A stretch of 33,380 bases of DNA. It comes from Monoraphidium neglectum. Lineage: Eukaryota > Chlorophyta > Chlorophyceae > Sphaeropleales > Selenastraceae. A model generated the notes under the pieces. The model saw nothing but the letters and a program-made list of their open reading frames with translations. It did not search any database and was not told the DNA's origin. Positions within the stretch are counted from its first letter, which is position 1. Each line of letters starts with the position of its first letter. Location: positions 3,348 through 36,727 of the forward strand of contig NW_014013525.1 in assembly GCF_000611645.1 (NCBI RefSeq), read 5' to 3'. This document shows positions 24,834-33,380 of this stretch, piece after piece. The position numbers and the translations under genes are program-made.

Positions 24834-25557
24834 CATTGGACAGGAAAGCAGGGGTCCCAGGGGCCCTGTGTGGAGATTTATAATTGTGAGTCTTCAAGGT
24901 AGTTGCAGGCATCAGCAGGATGCTGCAGGGGCCCAGTGGAAGTTTTTTTGGAGCGCGAACTGTGTGAGAGCAGCGTACGCTTTAGCATTTTTGCCCATCT
25001 TTAAACACAGTTCAAGTGTGCATTGTGAACAAAATCATGCATGCTTCATTGTTCTTGTGTCATATGGATTTGTGCTGCCGGATTTGAGTGAGTGTGTTTC
25101 AGCAGGTCTTGTACAGTCAACACCTATCTGGATCAGTTCGACAAAACCAACAATGTAGTACAAGGCCCTGAGAGGATTTGTGCCATGCTGCTTGACCTAT
25201 GTGCACACCTGCATGCTATGCTCAGCAACCGGCAGGACAGGACTGGATACCAGGTTTCCGGGGGTGGGGGGTGGGGATGCAGCTTGCTGTGGGCACAGGC
25301 GGGCAGCAGGGGGCTAATCGATCGCCGAGCTGTCCGCGGGCGTACGAGGGCTGCACAGCGTGCTTACTGGCATGCTCCTGTGCAGGAATTGCGTGCATTG
25401 CCTGGGAAAGATCGCATGTGCAGTTCCAGACCCTCAAAGCGCCTCACCATCGGGTGACGTGGGCTGGCAGTGCTGTGCTGTGATGACGATGCAGCGCAGC
25501 GCGAGCAGGTGCGAAGCACCGAGCCAACAAAACGAAGGCGCAGCGGCTTTCATCGGC
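24834..25557. other. Spacer between GATA and seipin genes
   Basis: About 0.7 kb between two plus-strand genes. It contains a G-rich run at 25260-25276 (G5-T-G6-T-G4) that could form a quadruplex upstream of the seipin gene. No TGTAA signal or gene is evident. Confidence 0.45.
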
Positions 25558-28005
25558 ATGTATCGCATTCTCAGCGACCCGAAAAGCGACGTAAAAAATA
25601 TCGCGCCCGCTGCGCTCAAGTCATCAGCGGTCTGCATGTTCGGCCGCAGCAAAGGGACGTTCAAAGGCGAGGAGGAGCCTTTTCAAGATGTCACCGACGT
25701 GAGCATCACCCAGCCTGTGGCGTTGCTCACATGCGCCGCAGGCCGCGCGCCTGGCGCGCAGGACAGCGTGTTTTTCGTGCTGCGCTGCACCTGCGTGCTG
25801 CCAATACCCAATCATCGTCGCCCAACGTGCAGGACGCCGATGCGTCAAGCATCAGTCGCTCCTCGCAAAATGCTGCGAGCGAGGGCACTGCTGCCGTTGC
25901 GCCGCCGTCCGCCCGCACGCTGAGCACGCTGCAGGCAGCGCTGCTTGGCTTGTGCGCGGCGCTGTCGTGGGCCGTAGCATGCAGCGGCACCTGCCTGCTG
26001 GCGTGGCTGCTGATCAGTAGGTGGGCAATATGCAACACAGTAGATTCTCAAAGGCAGACCCGTTTACTTGCCATGTGTCGCCATCCTTACGAAACGCACT
26101 GCAACGCCCTGCGGCAACTGCAGCCCTCCGGCCTCAAAACAATGAGCGCTGCAACGCCAGACGTGAGCGCTGCAACGCCCCTGGTTGCCCAACCTCCGCC
26201 CTCTCTTACTGAAACGCCAGGATATATCTTCCGAGCGTGATCGAGTGGCAGCGGCCGCTATACTTTGACTATGGGACTTCCACATCAACGGCCCTTGCGC
26301 TGCTCCAGCTCACCGTCGACCCCGAAGCGCCTCTCGGCAGCTTCCCAGCCGACACCGGCGCAGCCAAGGCCGCTGGCCCCGACGCTGCCGCCTGGGGCCC
26401 GGCGGGCGCAGGCCACCCTCTGGGCGAGGCTGCGGGCGGCGACGCGCCGCCCGCGCTGCTGCTGTCGCCGGGGCGCCGCGCGGCGGTCAGCGTGTTGCTG
26501 CGGCTGCCGCCGTACGACCAGGACCTGTTTCAGGTCACGGGGGAGCTGCTGGCAGCCGACGGGAAGCTGCTCGGCAGGTCTGCGCGCACTCACATGCCGC
26601 GGTTGCGTCCCACGCTGCCGCGGATGCTGCATTACGTGCTGACTACCCCTTGGGCTGCGCTGGGCCTTTATGATGACTCAGAGCATGTGGAGCTGGTGCT
26701 GTTTGACTCCTTCGCCGTCCCCGGCCCCAAGCCGCCGCGCCGTCCTGTCCGGCGGCGCCGCGGGAGCGGCGGCGCCGGCGCCGGCGGGGACGCCGCGGTG
26801 GCGCCGCCGCCCGCATCGGGGCCTGCGCCTGCGCCTGCGCCCTCGGCGCCGGTGCCGGTGTTTTTCAGGGCGCGGCTGATTGGGCGGTCGCCGGCAAATG
26901 GGCCGCCAAAGGTCTACTCAGCAGACATGCGGCTGCGGCTCAGGCTCGGTGGGTTTTTCAGGGGGCAAGGTTCAGGCCCCTGATTGGGCACCAGGGGTGC
27001 CATCCGCTCTGTTGGACGGTCGGGCACGCTGATCCTGTGTGCAGAGGGGCGTTGTTCCCTGCAAGGAGCCGCGTGCAGTGTTCTGGCACTTGAGCGGCAG
27101 GGCAGGCACGTTGGTGACTGCATCACGCCGCCTTGCACTCCCCCTTCCCACCCTGCTGCACGTTTCCCGCCGTGTGGTCGACACCTGTTGCCGTCCTGCT
27201 GCCCTGCCACCCGCGCCACCTAGGATGGATCGAGTCATTCCTGTACCACCTCAGCCCCGGCCCCTTGCTGGCCGTCGTGCTGCTGGCCAGCGGCGTCGCG
27301 ATGACCCTGGGCGGCGGCGGCTTTGCCGGGGCGCTGCTCGTCGCAGCCGTCGCAATCCTTCGCTGGGGCGCCCGCGCCGCAGAGCGCGTCTCGCACGCGC
27401 CGCCGGACCGGCGGCACGCCGGCGCGGCGGCCTCGGCGGCGGGCGGCGGCGGCGCGGCGCGCTTTGGGGATGCGGGAGCGAGCGGTGGGGACGACGCGTC
27501 GAGCGGGCAGTGGTCTCCGGTGGGCAAGGGCGGCGCCGCTGCCTCGGGGTCTCGCGGGGCAGTGGGCGGACCGGGCGCGGACGGAGCGGGCCAGGGCACT
27601 GGCGGCATCTCAGAGCCGTCCTCGCCCTATGATGGCCCTTCGCCGTTCTTCTTGGGCACGCGGCAGCGGGGCGGCAGGGACGGGAAGGAAGAGGAGGAGG
27701 AGGAGAGCGATGATGAAGCTGTGTGGGAGGCGCCCGCGCAGAGCGTGAGCGTGAGCGGCCTGGCCGTCGGCGCCATCCGGGGGATGGTCGGCGCAGGCGC
27801 TCGCGGTGGCGGCGGCGCCGCGCGGGCGCTGGGCGCAGGCGGCGGCGGCGGCGGGGCGGGCGCCGCGGCCAGGGACAGGGGGGAGCGAGATGCGGCGGGC
27901 GAGGGGTGGCAGCATGTAGTGGCAGGCGGCAGCGACGGCGAGGCGGGCAGCCCGCAGCGTGGTGCAGGGCTGACCCAGCGCCGGGGGTGGCCCTTCTCAT
28001 CTTAG
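25558..28005 (+). CDS. Seipin-like lipid-droplet biogenesis protein
   Basis: Exons are 25558-25698, 25833-26020, 26221-26948 and 27224-28005, giving 612 residues with matching phases (0, 2, 1). Seipin is an ER membrane protein that forms rings at lipid-droplet sites. TM1 lies at about residues 81-108 (ALLGLCAALSWAVACSGTCL). The lumenal domain shows EWQRPLYFDYG, SVLLRLPPYDQDLFQVTGEL, LRPTLPRMLHYVL and EHVELVLFDSF, and TM2 follows from residue 354 (FLYHLSPGPLLAVVLLASGV). A 40-residue Ala/Gly/Pro insert near the start of the lumenal domain and a roughly 210-residue Gly/Ala-rich acidic tail (KEEEEEESDDEAVWEAP) make it longer than the animal and yeast proteins. The ATG is in frame, but the N-terminal exon is not strongly conserved and could be alternative. 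Confidence 0.88.
26143..26179 (+). repeat. Tandem 16-base repeat in seipin intron 2
   Basis: Identical 16-base copies (TGAGCGCTGCAACGCC) at 26143-26158 and 26164-26179, 21 bases apart. The first is followed by AG, making a decoy acceptor (AACGCCAG) identical to the real one at 26213-26220. Confidence 0.8.
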
Positions 28006-28883
28006 GCTGCTTGTGGATGGTGCCAATGTTTTGTGTACGATTCATCCAGGCGCTGACAGCACGCCGTGCATTGGTTGCTGCACGTCCTCTATGTTTTGTT
28101 TTGCTGGTGGCCCGCCATTGGCCCCAGCTGTGCAACCCTAGCTGTACACTCCACTGCTGTTTTGCCGTGTTTGTGATGATCGATGGTAGCTGACTTGGTG
28201 CCTAGCTCTTGGTTGTTGAAGCGTGCTTGGATGTTTTGCCGCCTGCGCAACAGAGTCAGGCAGGCGTGTGCACTCCTCTGCCGCCGCACTTTGGTGCGAG
28301 AGGGCGAGCGATATCTTATCCTTCACCTTGCAAGTGCCGTGACCAACATTGCATGCTGAAGTGCGGCAGGGCAGTGAGGGCTTCGCCATTGATGCAGCTC
28401 GTGGCCCCAAAGCGCTGTTGCAAGATTGCTGGGTGAAACAAAGCGGGTAAGTCGGCGGAGCTTGTCTGCCTGGGCGCAACAGACAGGGTACTTGCGCGCT
28501 AGGCTCTCATCTGATGGCTGACAGTGGGGTGGTGCTGAAAATCGCAGCGATAACCGGGGCACAAACACGCATGTCGATGCTGAGGCATAAAATCGCTGCG
28601 TGCGTGTGGATGTCTCAATTGACCAGCGGCATCAGGTGCTCAGATGCTGCTGATGGCGAGGTATCAACAAGGGTCGCTGTTGCGAGGTATGCCTCGTGAC
28701 GCCTCAGGGAGGCGGCGGCTACACGGGTGACAAAAATGCTTCAGAGCTGTCTCCTTAGGAATTATTACCCGTTGCTGTTTAGATCGCACTGGTGCAATTG
28801 ATACACAACGCGACAGGGCGACACCCAGATCTAACTCGCAGATCGAAGCCAATCAGTTTCGTTTACGGCAGCCCGCGAGCGAG
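28006..28883. other. Spacer between seipin and EF-Ts genes
   Basis: About 0.9 kb between two plus-strand genes. It should contain the seipin 3' end and the EF-Ts promoter. I see no exon, RNA gene or clear signal. Confidence 0.45.
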
Positions 28884-31021
28884 ATGCAGGTCGCGACGCA
28901 ACAAGCAAGACATGCGCCTTATGTTTTGAGACTGCTGGCCCCTGTGGTGCTTGCAGCCACGCAAGGCAGCAGCAGTCAGCTTGCAAGCGTGGCCAACGTG
29001 CGCGACGGCGCAAGGCGTGCTGCATCCAGCGCCACAGCTCAGCCCTCTAATGCAATGGCACTCATCAAGGAGCTGCGGGAAAAGAGTGGCGCGCCAATCA
29101 GCGACGTCAAGGCAAGCAGTCCACGCCATGCCAGCTGCGGTTGTTTGATGTGGCAGGCAGCACTAGTGCTGCCGCCTGGAGAGCCTCACAACCTCCCAGC
29201 CATGTCCGCGGGCGTGCATCCTCTCTACTGCAGCCATCGCACGACCTCCCTCCCGGACAGTCCGCGCACCCCCTCCGCCCTGTTCCGCCGCAACCCCATG
29301 GCATGACGCATCGTACCGCAGTCCTGCCTCGCCTCCAGCGGCTGGGCGCTCGACGCAGCGTACGACGCGCTGCGCAAAAAGGGGCTCGCGGCCGCCGCCA
29401 AGAGCGCCTCTCGGCACGCCGCCGACGGGCTGGTCGGCCTCGCGCTCGCTGGCAGCGAAAAGGCTGCGGTGGTCGAGGTCAACAGCGAAACGGACTTCGT
29501 GGGGCGCTCAGCGCTTTTCCGGCAGCTGGTGGGGGAGGGCGCGCGCGCGGCGCTGCGGCTCGACGGCGCCGCGGGCGGCGCGGCGCGGGAGGCGACCGGA
29601 GACGAGGTGCGGGCGGGCGCGAGGGCTGCCTTTCGGCGCCGCGGCCCACGCCCTGGGGGGATGTCTGCAGCTGGGGCAGGGATCGCCAGCCTGTGCAAAG
29701 GGCCGGTTTGGGCCAGTGCTTCCAGCCAGCTAGCAGTTGCAAACACGGGGCCTCCCCCAATTAATGAGTAAAGGCGGCGCAGACGGCACTGGCCCAGCAA
29801 ACACCACGCCGTATGCCCTCGCCTCCTGCCCGCGCATACCCCCCTCCCCCAGCTCGCAGCCCTGCCCGTCCCAAGCCCGAGCAGCTACTCGGACGACGCC
29901 GAAGCAGCCGGCCCCGGCAGCGGCGGCGGCGACGCGGCGCCTTTGGTCCCGCTGCCCGACGCGTGCGCTGAGGTGGCCGCGAAGGTCAGGGAGAACATCA
30001 AGCTGCGCCGGGGGTTCGTGCTGGCTGCGGCTCCGGGCGGCGTGGTGGGAGGGTATGTGCACATGGCGGCCGGGCCGGGGCTGGGCCGGATCGCATCGGT
30101 GGTTGCGCTGGCGGCGCCCGGCGGCGCGCCGCTGCAGCAGGTGGGCAGGCGGGCGCGGGTGTGGGGAGGGTTTTGGGGGGCCTGTGTCTGTGCCGGGTAG
30201 CATTCTCATCGTTAGAGTTGGCCGCGCTGTTTCGGGTTCTCTACACACTTGCGTGCTCAGTGAGTGCGCTGTCATGCCACTACTGCATGCCCACACCGCG
30301 CCCACGCGCCTTGGGCAAAACTCGCCCCCCTCTGCAACGCACCCTGCTTGAAACGCTCATGATCATCTGCTTGCAGGACCAGGCGGCGGCGGCGGCGCAG
30401 CTGGCGACCAACCTGGCGATGCACGTGGCAGGGCTGCGGCCGCAGTACATAGACCTCTCAGCAGTGCCAGAGACAGTGCTGGAAGCCGAGCGGCAGCTGC
30501 TGCTGGAGCAGGCTGCAGGCAGCGGGAAGCCGCAGGCCGTGTTGGATAAGATGGTGGCGGGGCGGCTTACCAAGTGGGCGCAGGAGGTGCGCAGGGGAAT
30601 CTTGCAGTGACAGGGTGCAAACACACTCCCGTGCGACTCCGACCTACACCCCTTGGTACAAACGGACTTCTCGATCAACCCTGACCCTGCTGAGGCGCTC
30701 CTGCGGTGACATTTTGGTTGCCGCCTCCCCAGCATGGCTGCTTGACCTGCAACTCACCTTGTGGCACGACGGATGCCGCACTGCTGACCTGTGCCACAGA
30801 TGTGCCTGCTGGACCAGCGGTACCTCCTGGATGACGCGCTGACGGTGCGGCAGCTGCTGCAGCAGCAGGGCGCCGGCAAGCAGGGCGGCGGCGGCGTCGG
30901 CGGCGGCGCGCTGGAGGTGACGGGGTTCTTGCGGGTGCAGGTTGGGGAGGGGCTGGAGGCGGCGGAAGGAGCAAAGGACTTTGCCGCAGAGGTGGCCGAG
31001 ATGGCTGGGGGCAGGAGCTGA
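28884..31021 (+). CDS. Elongation factor Ts, organellar (probably mitochondrial)
   Basis: Exons are 28884-29111, 29322-29606, 29853-30140, 30377-30586 and 30800-31021, giving 410 residues; all four introns are phase 0. EF-Ts exchanges GDP for GTP on EF-Tu. Residues 1 to about 56 (MQVATQQARHAPYVLRLLAP...) form a basic, Ser/Ala-rich presequence. The UBA-like domain spans LIKELREKSGAPISDVK and SCLASSGWALDAAYDALRKK, and the EF-Tu-contacting motif TDFV is at 133-136. VAAKVRENIKLRRGFVL, NLAMHVAGLRPQYIDLS and MCLLDQRYLLDDALTV mark the core and C-terminal parts. Intron 1 starts with GC (AAG|GCAAGC); the join is fixed by the EF-Ts spacing. In Chlamydomonas the plastid EF-Ts is part of a polyprotein, so this stand-alone protein is more likely mitochondrial; that is inference. 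Confidence 0.95.
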
Positions 31022-31612
31022 GGCTACTTGGCAGGGCAACGTGCTGGGGCTTGGTCAATGCCAGTCACTTGACGACATGGCCTGGCCTCCAGCAGCCTTG
31101 TAACCTCGTCATCAATGACATCGCTTTCCATCATGCCAGACTGACCCCTTAGAGCACTGAGCATGCGCATGGCTCTTTAAATCAATGGGCATGAGCATGG
31201 GTCGCGGTCCCTTTGCCTCTGAAGTCGAGTTGTGCAGTGGGCGGTCACCTTGGAATGCGCCATTAGTTGACCACAGGGTTGTGCATCGGGGGAAGTGCGT
31301 ATCTGCAGAGTGCTAAGCATGCAGGCGCGTTGCTTCTGCCTTTTCGCAACTGGCGCAGTGCACTGCCTTTGCGGGATGCGCCGACCCGCGCTCGGAAGCT
31401 GCCCTGCTCCAGGTAGGACACAGCCAGACTTGGGCACACCAATTCCACGGCGCTTGCATGCACGCACAGAACGTTGTGAGGGCGTCTGTTATGTTATACA
31501 TACTTCCTCGTTGGCCTGACCCCCTGGCCGTTGATCCCTTGGAAGGAACGCGCTTGTGCCAGGAGCACCTGCGAGAGACTCCAGTCATACCCGAGAGGAC
31601 GCGTCCTCCATC
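31022..31612. other. Spacer between EF-Ts and IST1 genes
   Basis: About 0.6 kb between two plus-strand genes. Apart from the polyadenylation signal noted separately, nothing is recognisable. Confidence 0.45.
31099..31103 (+). promoter_or_regulatory. Probable TGTAA polyadenylation signal of EF-Ts
   Basis: TGTAA, the usual green algal signal, 78 bases after the stop codon. Confidence 0.5.
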
Positions 31613-33380
31613 ATGCTGGGATCCTTGAAATTCAATGCAGCAAAATGGTGGGTGGGCTGGTCAGCTGAATCCAGATCGCTTGTATCAGTTGCTGGTGCCT
31701 CGAAACCAACCGCAGCGATCCCTGTGGGCATCGTTTATCACCCCTATTGCAGTGAGACGACGTGTAGGCTTTGCTTGGGCCGCATCAAGCTCCTGCGCAA
31801 CAAGCGTACAATGCAGGCAAGCGCCTGCTGTGTGCTGACGCGCGCCGGACGCGCTGCGCCGCTGCGCTCTGAACCCGGCCGCATCCTGCCGCCGTGTCCC
31901 GTGGCGTTTTCAGGACACATGCGTATGTGCATGCCGCGATCTGCTGCCACTTGACCTGTGGTTCACACCTGCCACCGTTGGCTGCGGCAGGTGGCCAATT
32001 ATCGCAAGGACATTGCTGAGCTGCTCAAAACCGGAAAGCAGGACTATGCGCGCATCCGAGTTGAGGCCGTCATCCGCGAGTCCCTGACGCTGCAGGTGAA
32101 GGGGCACACGGCAGGGCGTCCGGCGTCCCGATGGCAGCCGCACCCCCGTCGTTCGCGCACACACCTCTGCTCCCCTCTGCTGCAGCGACAACAGACGTTT
32201 TGCAGAGCCGAATCCCGCCTCCTCGCCTTGCTCGCAGGCCTATGACATCCTTGAGCTGTTCCTGGAGCTGCTGGCGATGAGGGCCCCGCTGGTGGCAAAC
32301 ACCAAGGAGGTGCCCAGGGACATGACAGAGGCGCTCAGCAGCGTCCTCTACTGCGCCAGCAGGCGAGTCCTCGCAACCCGAAGCGGGCCCCGCTCACGGC
32401 GCGCATCACTGCGGTGAACTGCCCTGCTGCTGCATGCCGTGGCAGCAGACTTGCGGCCTGATGACATCAGCTGCACCATTCGCGCCTCTGATGTGCAGGG
32501 TGCCCGACCTGCCGGAGCTTCTCACCCTCCACAAGATCTTCGCGCAGAAGTACGGCAAGGAGTACGTCCAGTCAGCATCCAGCGACACAGAGTGCCACAG
32601 GTGGAGGCCGCTGGTTCCGCGTGTGCTCGGGCAGGGGCCGGCGCGTGGCGGGGCGGCGTTGAGAAATGGGCTGACGCGGCACCTCTGCCCTGTTTGTGGC
32701 CGCTGTCGGCGCCTTGCTGACGGCGGCGTCACGGGTGCGGGCGAGTTGCGCACGGCAGGCACGCGTGCGTTGTCAGTCGTCTCCTCCCACCTTCTCTGGG
32801 ACGAGCACCTCAACTCACAAGCCCTGCCCCACCTGCCCGGCCAGGTGGAACGTGAACGAGCGGCTGCGCCGCTGCGTGACCGTGGAGCCCCCCGAAGCTT
32901 CCCTGAAGCTGGAGGTGCTGTCAGAGATCGCCCAGGAGTTCAAGGTGGAGTGGGACCTGGACAGGGCGCGGCGAGAGATGCTGCCGCCAGACGGCATCAG
33001 CCCCGGCCCGCCGCCGGGCGCCAGCGGCGGCTACGGCGGCGGCTACGGCGGCGCCAGCGGCAGCGGCGGGGGCGGAGGCGGTGGCGGCGCGGTGTACGGG
33101 GGGCCGCCGCCGCTGCAGATGCAGGGGTTAGGGCCAGGGCCGGCGGCCGGCGTGCCCCCGGTGGGGCGGCCAGGCGTCTACCAGGACGCGCGGCAGGCCG
33201 CGGCTGCTGCGGCCGCGGCGGCGGCGGAGGCGCAGCGCGCGGCCGAGTATGCAAGGCACCTGGCGGGTGGCTCCGGCGCGCCCGTGCTGCCACGCCCAGG
33301 CGGCGGCGCTAGCGGCGGCGGACTTGGCGGCGGCGGCAGCGGCGGCGGCATGCCCGCGCCGTCGTCGCCCATGGCAGGCG
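31613..33380 (+). CDS. IST1: IST1 homologue (ESCRT-III-related, Vps4 regulator), partial
   Basis: Exons are 31613-31647, 31753-31816, 31991-32095, 32238-32362, 32499-32600 and 32845 to the right edge, where the gene is cut. IST1 binds Vps4 and ESCRT-III on endosomes and at division sites. The conserved helical core is clear: MLGSLKFNAAKC, RIKLLRNKRTMQ, VANYRKDIAELLKTGKQDYA, RIRVEAVIRESLTLQ, AYDILELFLELL and LLTLHKIFAQKYGKEYV, then NERLRRCVTVEPPE and LEVLSEIAQEFKVEWD. A long Gly/Pro/Ala-rich tail follows, where MIM motifs usually lie further on; none is seen before the edge. Introns 2 and 4 start with GC (CAG|GCAAGC and CAG|GCGAGT), and both joins are fixed by the IST1 core. The ATG matches the family's short N-terminus. 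Confidence 0.93.

Noticed and set aside
29112..29321. EF-Ts exon 1 continuing in frame to 29306
   Set aside because: The continuation loses the EF-Ts sequence; splicing from the GC donor at 29112 to 29322 restores it with exact family spacing.

Overview
The window looks like nuclear DNA of a GC-rich green alga (Chlorophyta, probably Chlorophyceae; a Selenastraceae-like alga such as Monoraphidium or Raphidocelis is my guess). Genes are split by many short spliceosomal introns of about 75-430 bases. Exons use C/G-ending codons, introns and spacers carry GT/CA microsatellites, there are poly-Gln, poly-Ala and poly-Gly tracts, and the protein set is eukaryotic and photosynthetic (plastid-type ClpS, plant-type amino acid permease, 18-residue-loop GATA finger, seipin, IST1). 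Start-to-stop models were built by hand. At every junction the reading phase matches and a conserved protein motif or continuous family alignment usually supports the join.

Layout: 1-1465 (-) glycerophosphodiester phosphodiesterase, 3' end cut off by the window; 1953-3210 (+) divergent plastid ClpS-like protein; 4559-8916 (-) 12-exon amino acid/auxin permease; 9526-10779 (-) unknown 207-residue protein; 11468-12934 (+) unknown 211-residue protein with a poly-Ala tract; 12935-15426 gene-poor spacer with a 169-base assembly gap; 15427-17907 (-) ArsS-type radical SAM protein; 19255-22051 (+) adenylate kinase; 22664-24833 (+) GATA zinc-finger factor with two poly-Gln tracts; 25558-28005 (+) seipin; 28884-31021 (+) organellar EF-Ts; 31613-33380 (+) IST1, running off the right edge. 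Three gene pairs are head to head and could share promoters: GDPD/ClpS, the two unknown genes, and ArsS/adenylate kinase. The last five genes are all on the plus strand.

The genes are ordinary housekeeping functions with no operon-like logic: phospholipid turnover, lipid-droplet biogenesis, amino acid transport, nucleotide balance, organellar translation, protein quality control, ESCRT function, arsenic metabolism and transcription. I found no CRISPR array, transposon, rRNA or tRNA. The most notable observation is that 5 of the 47 reconstructed introns begin with GC instead of GT. All five are fixed by conserved protein motifs across the junction. Also worth a look are a ClpS that has lost the usual N-degron-binding residues, two unrecognised multi-exon genes, and a run of 30 uninterrupted CAG codons in a GATA factor. 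I see no clearly new multi-gene system.
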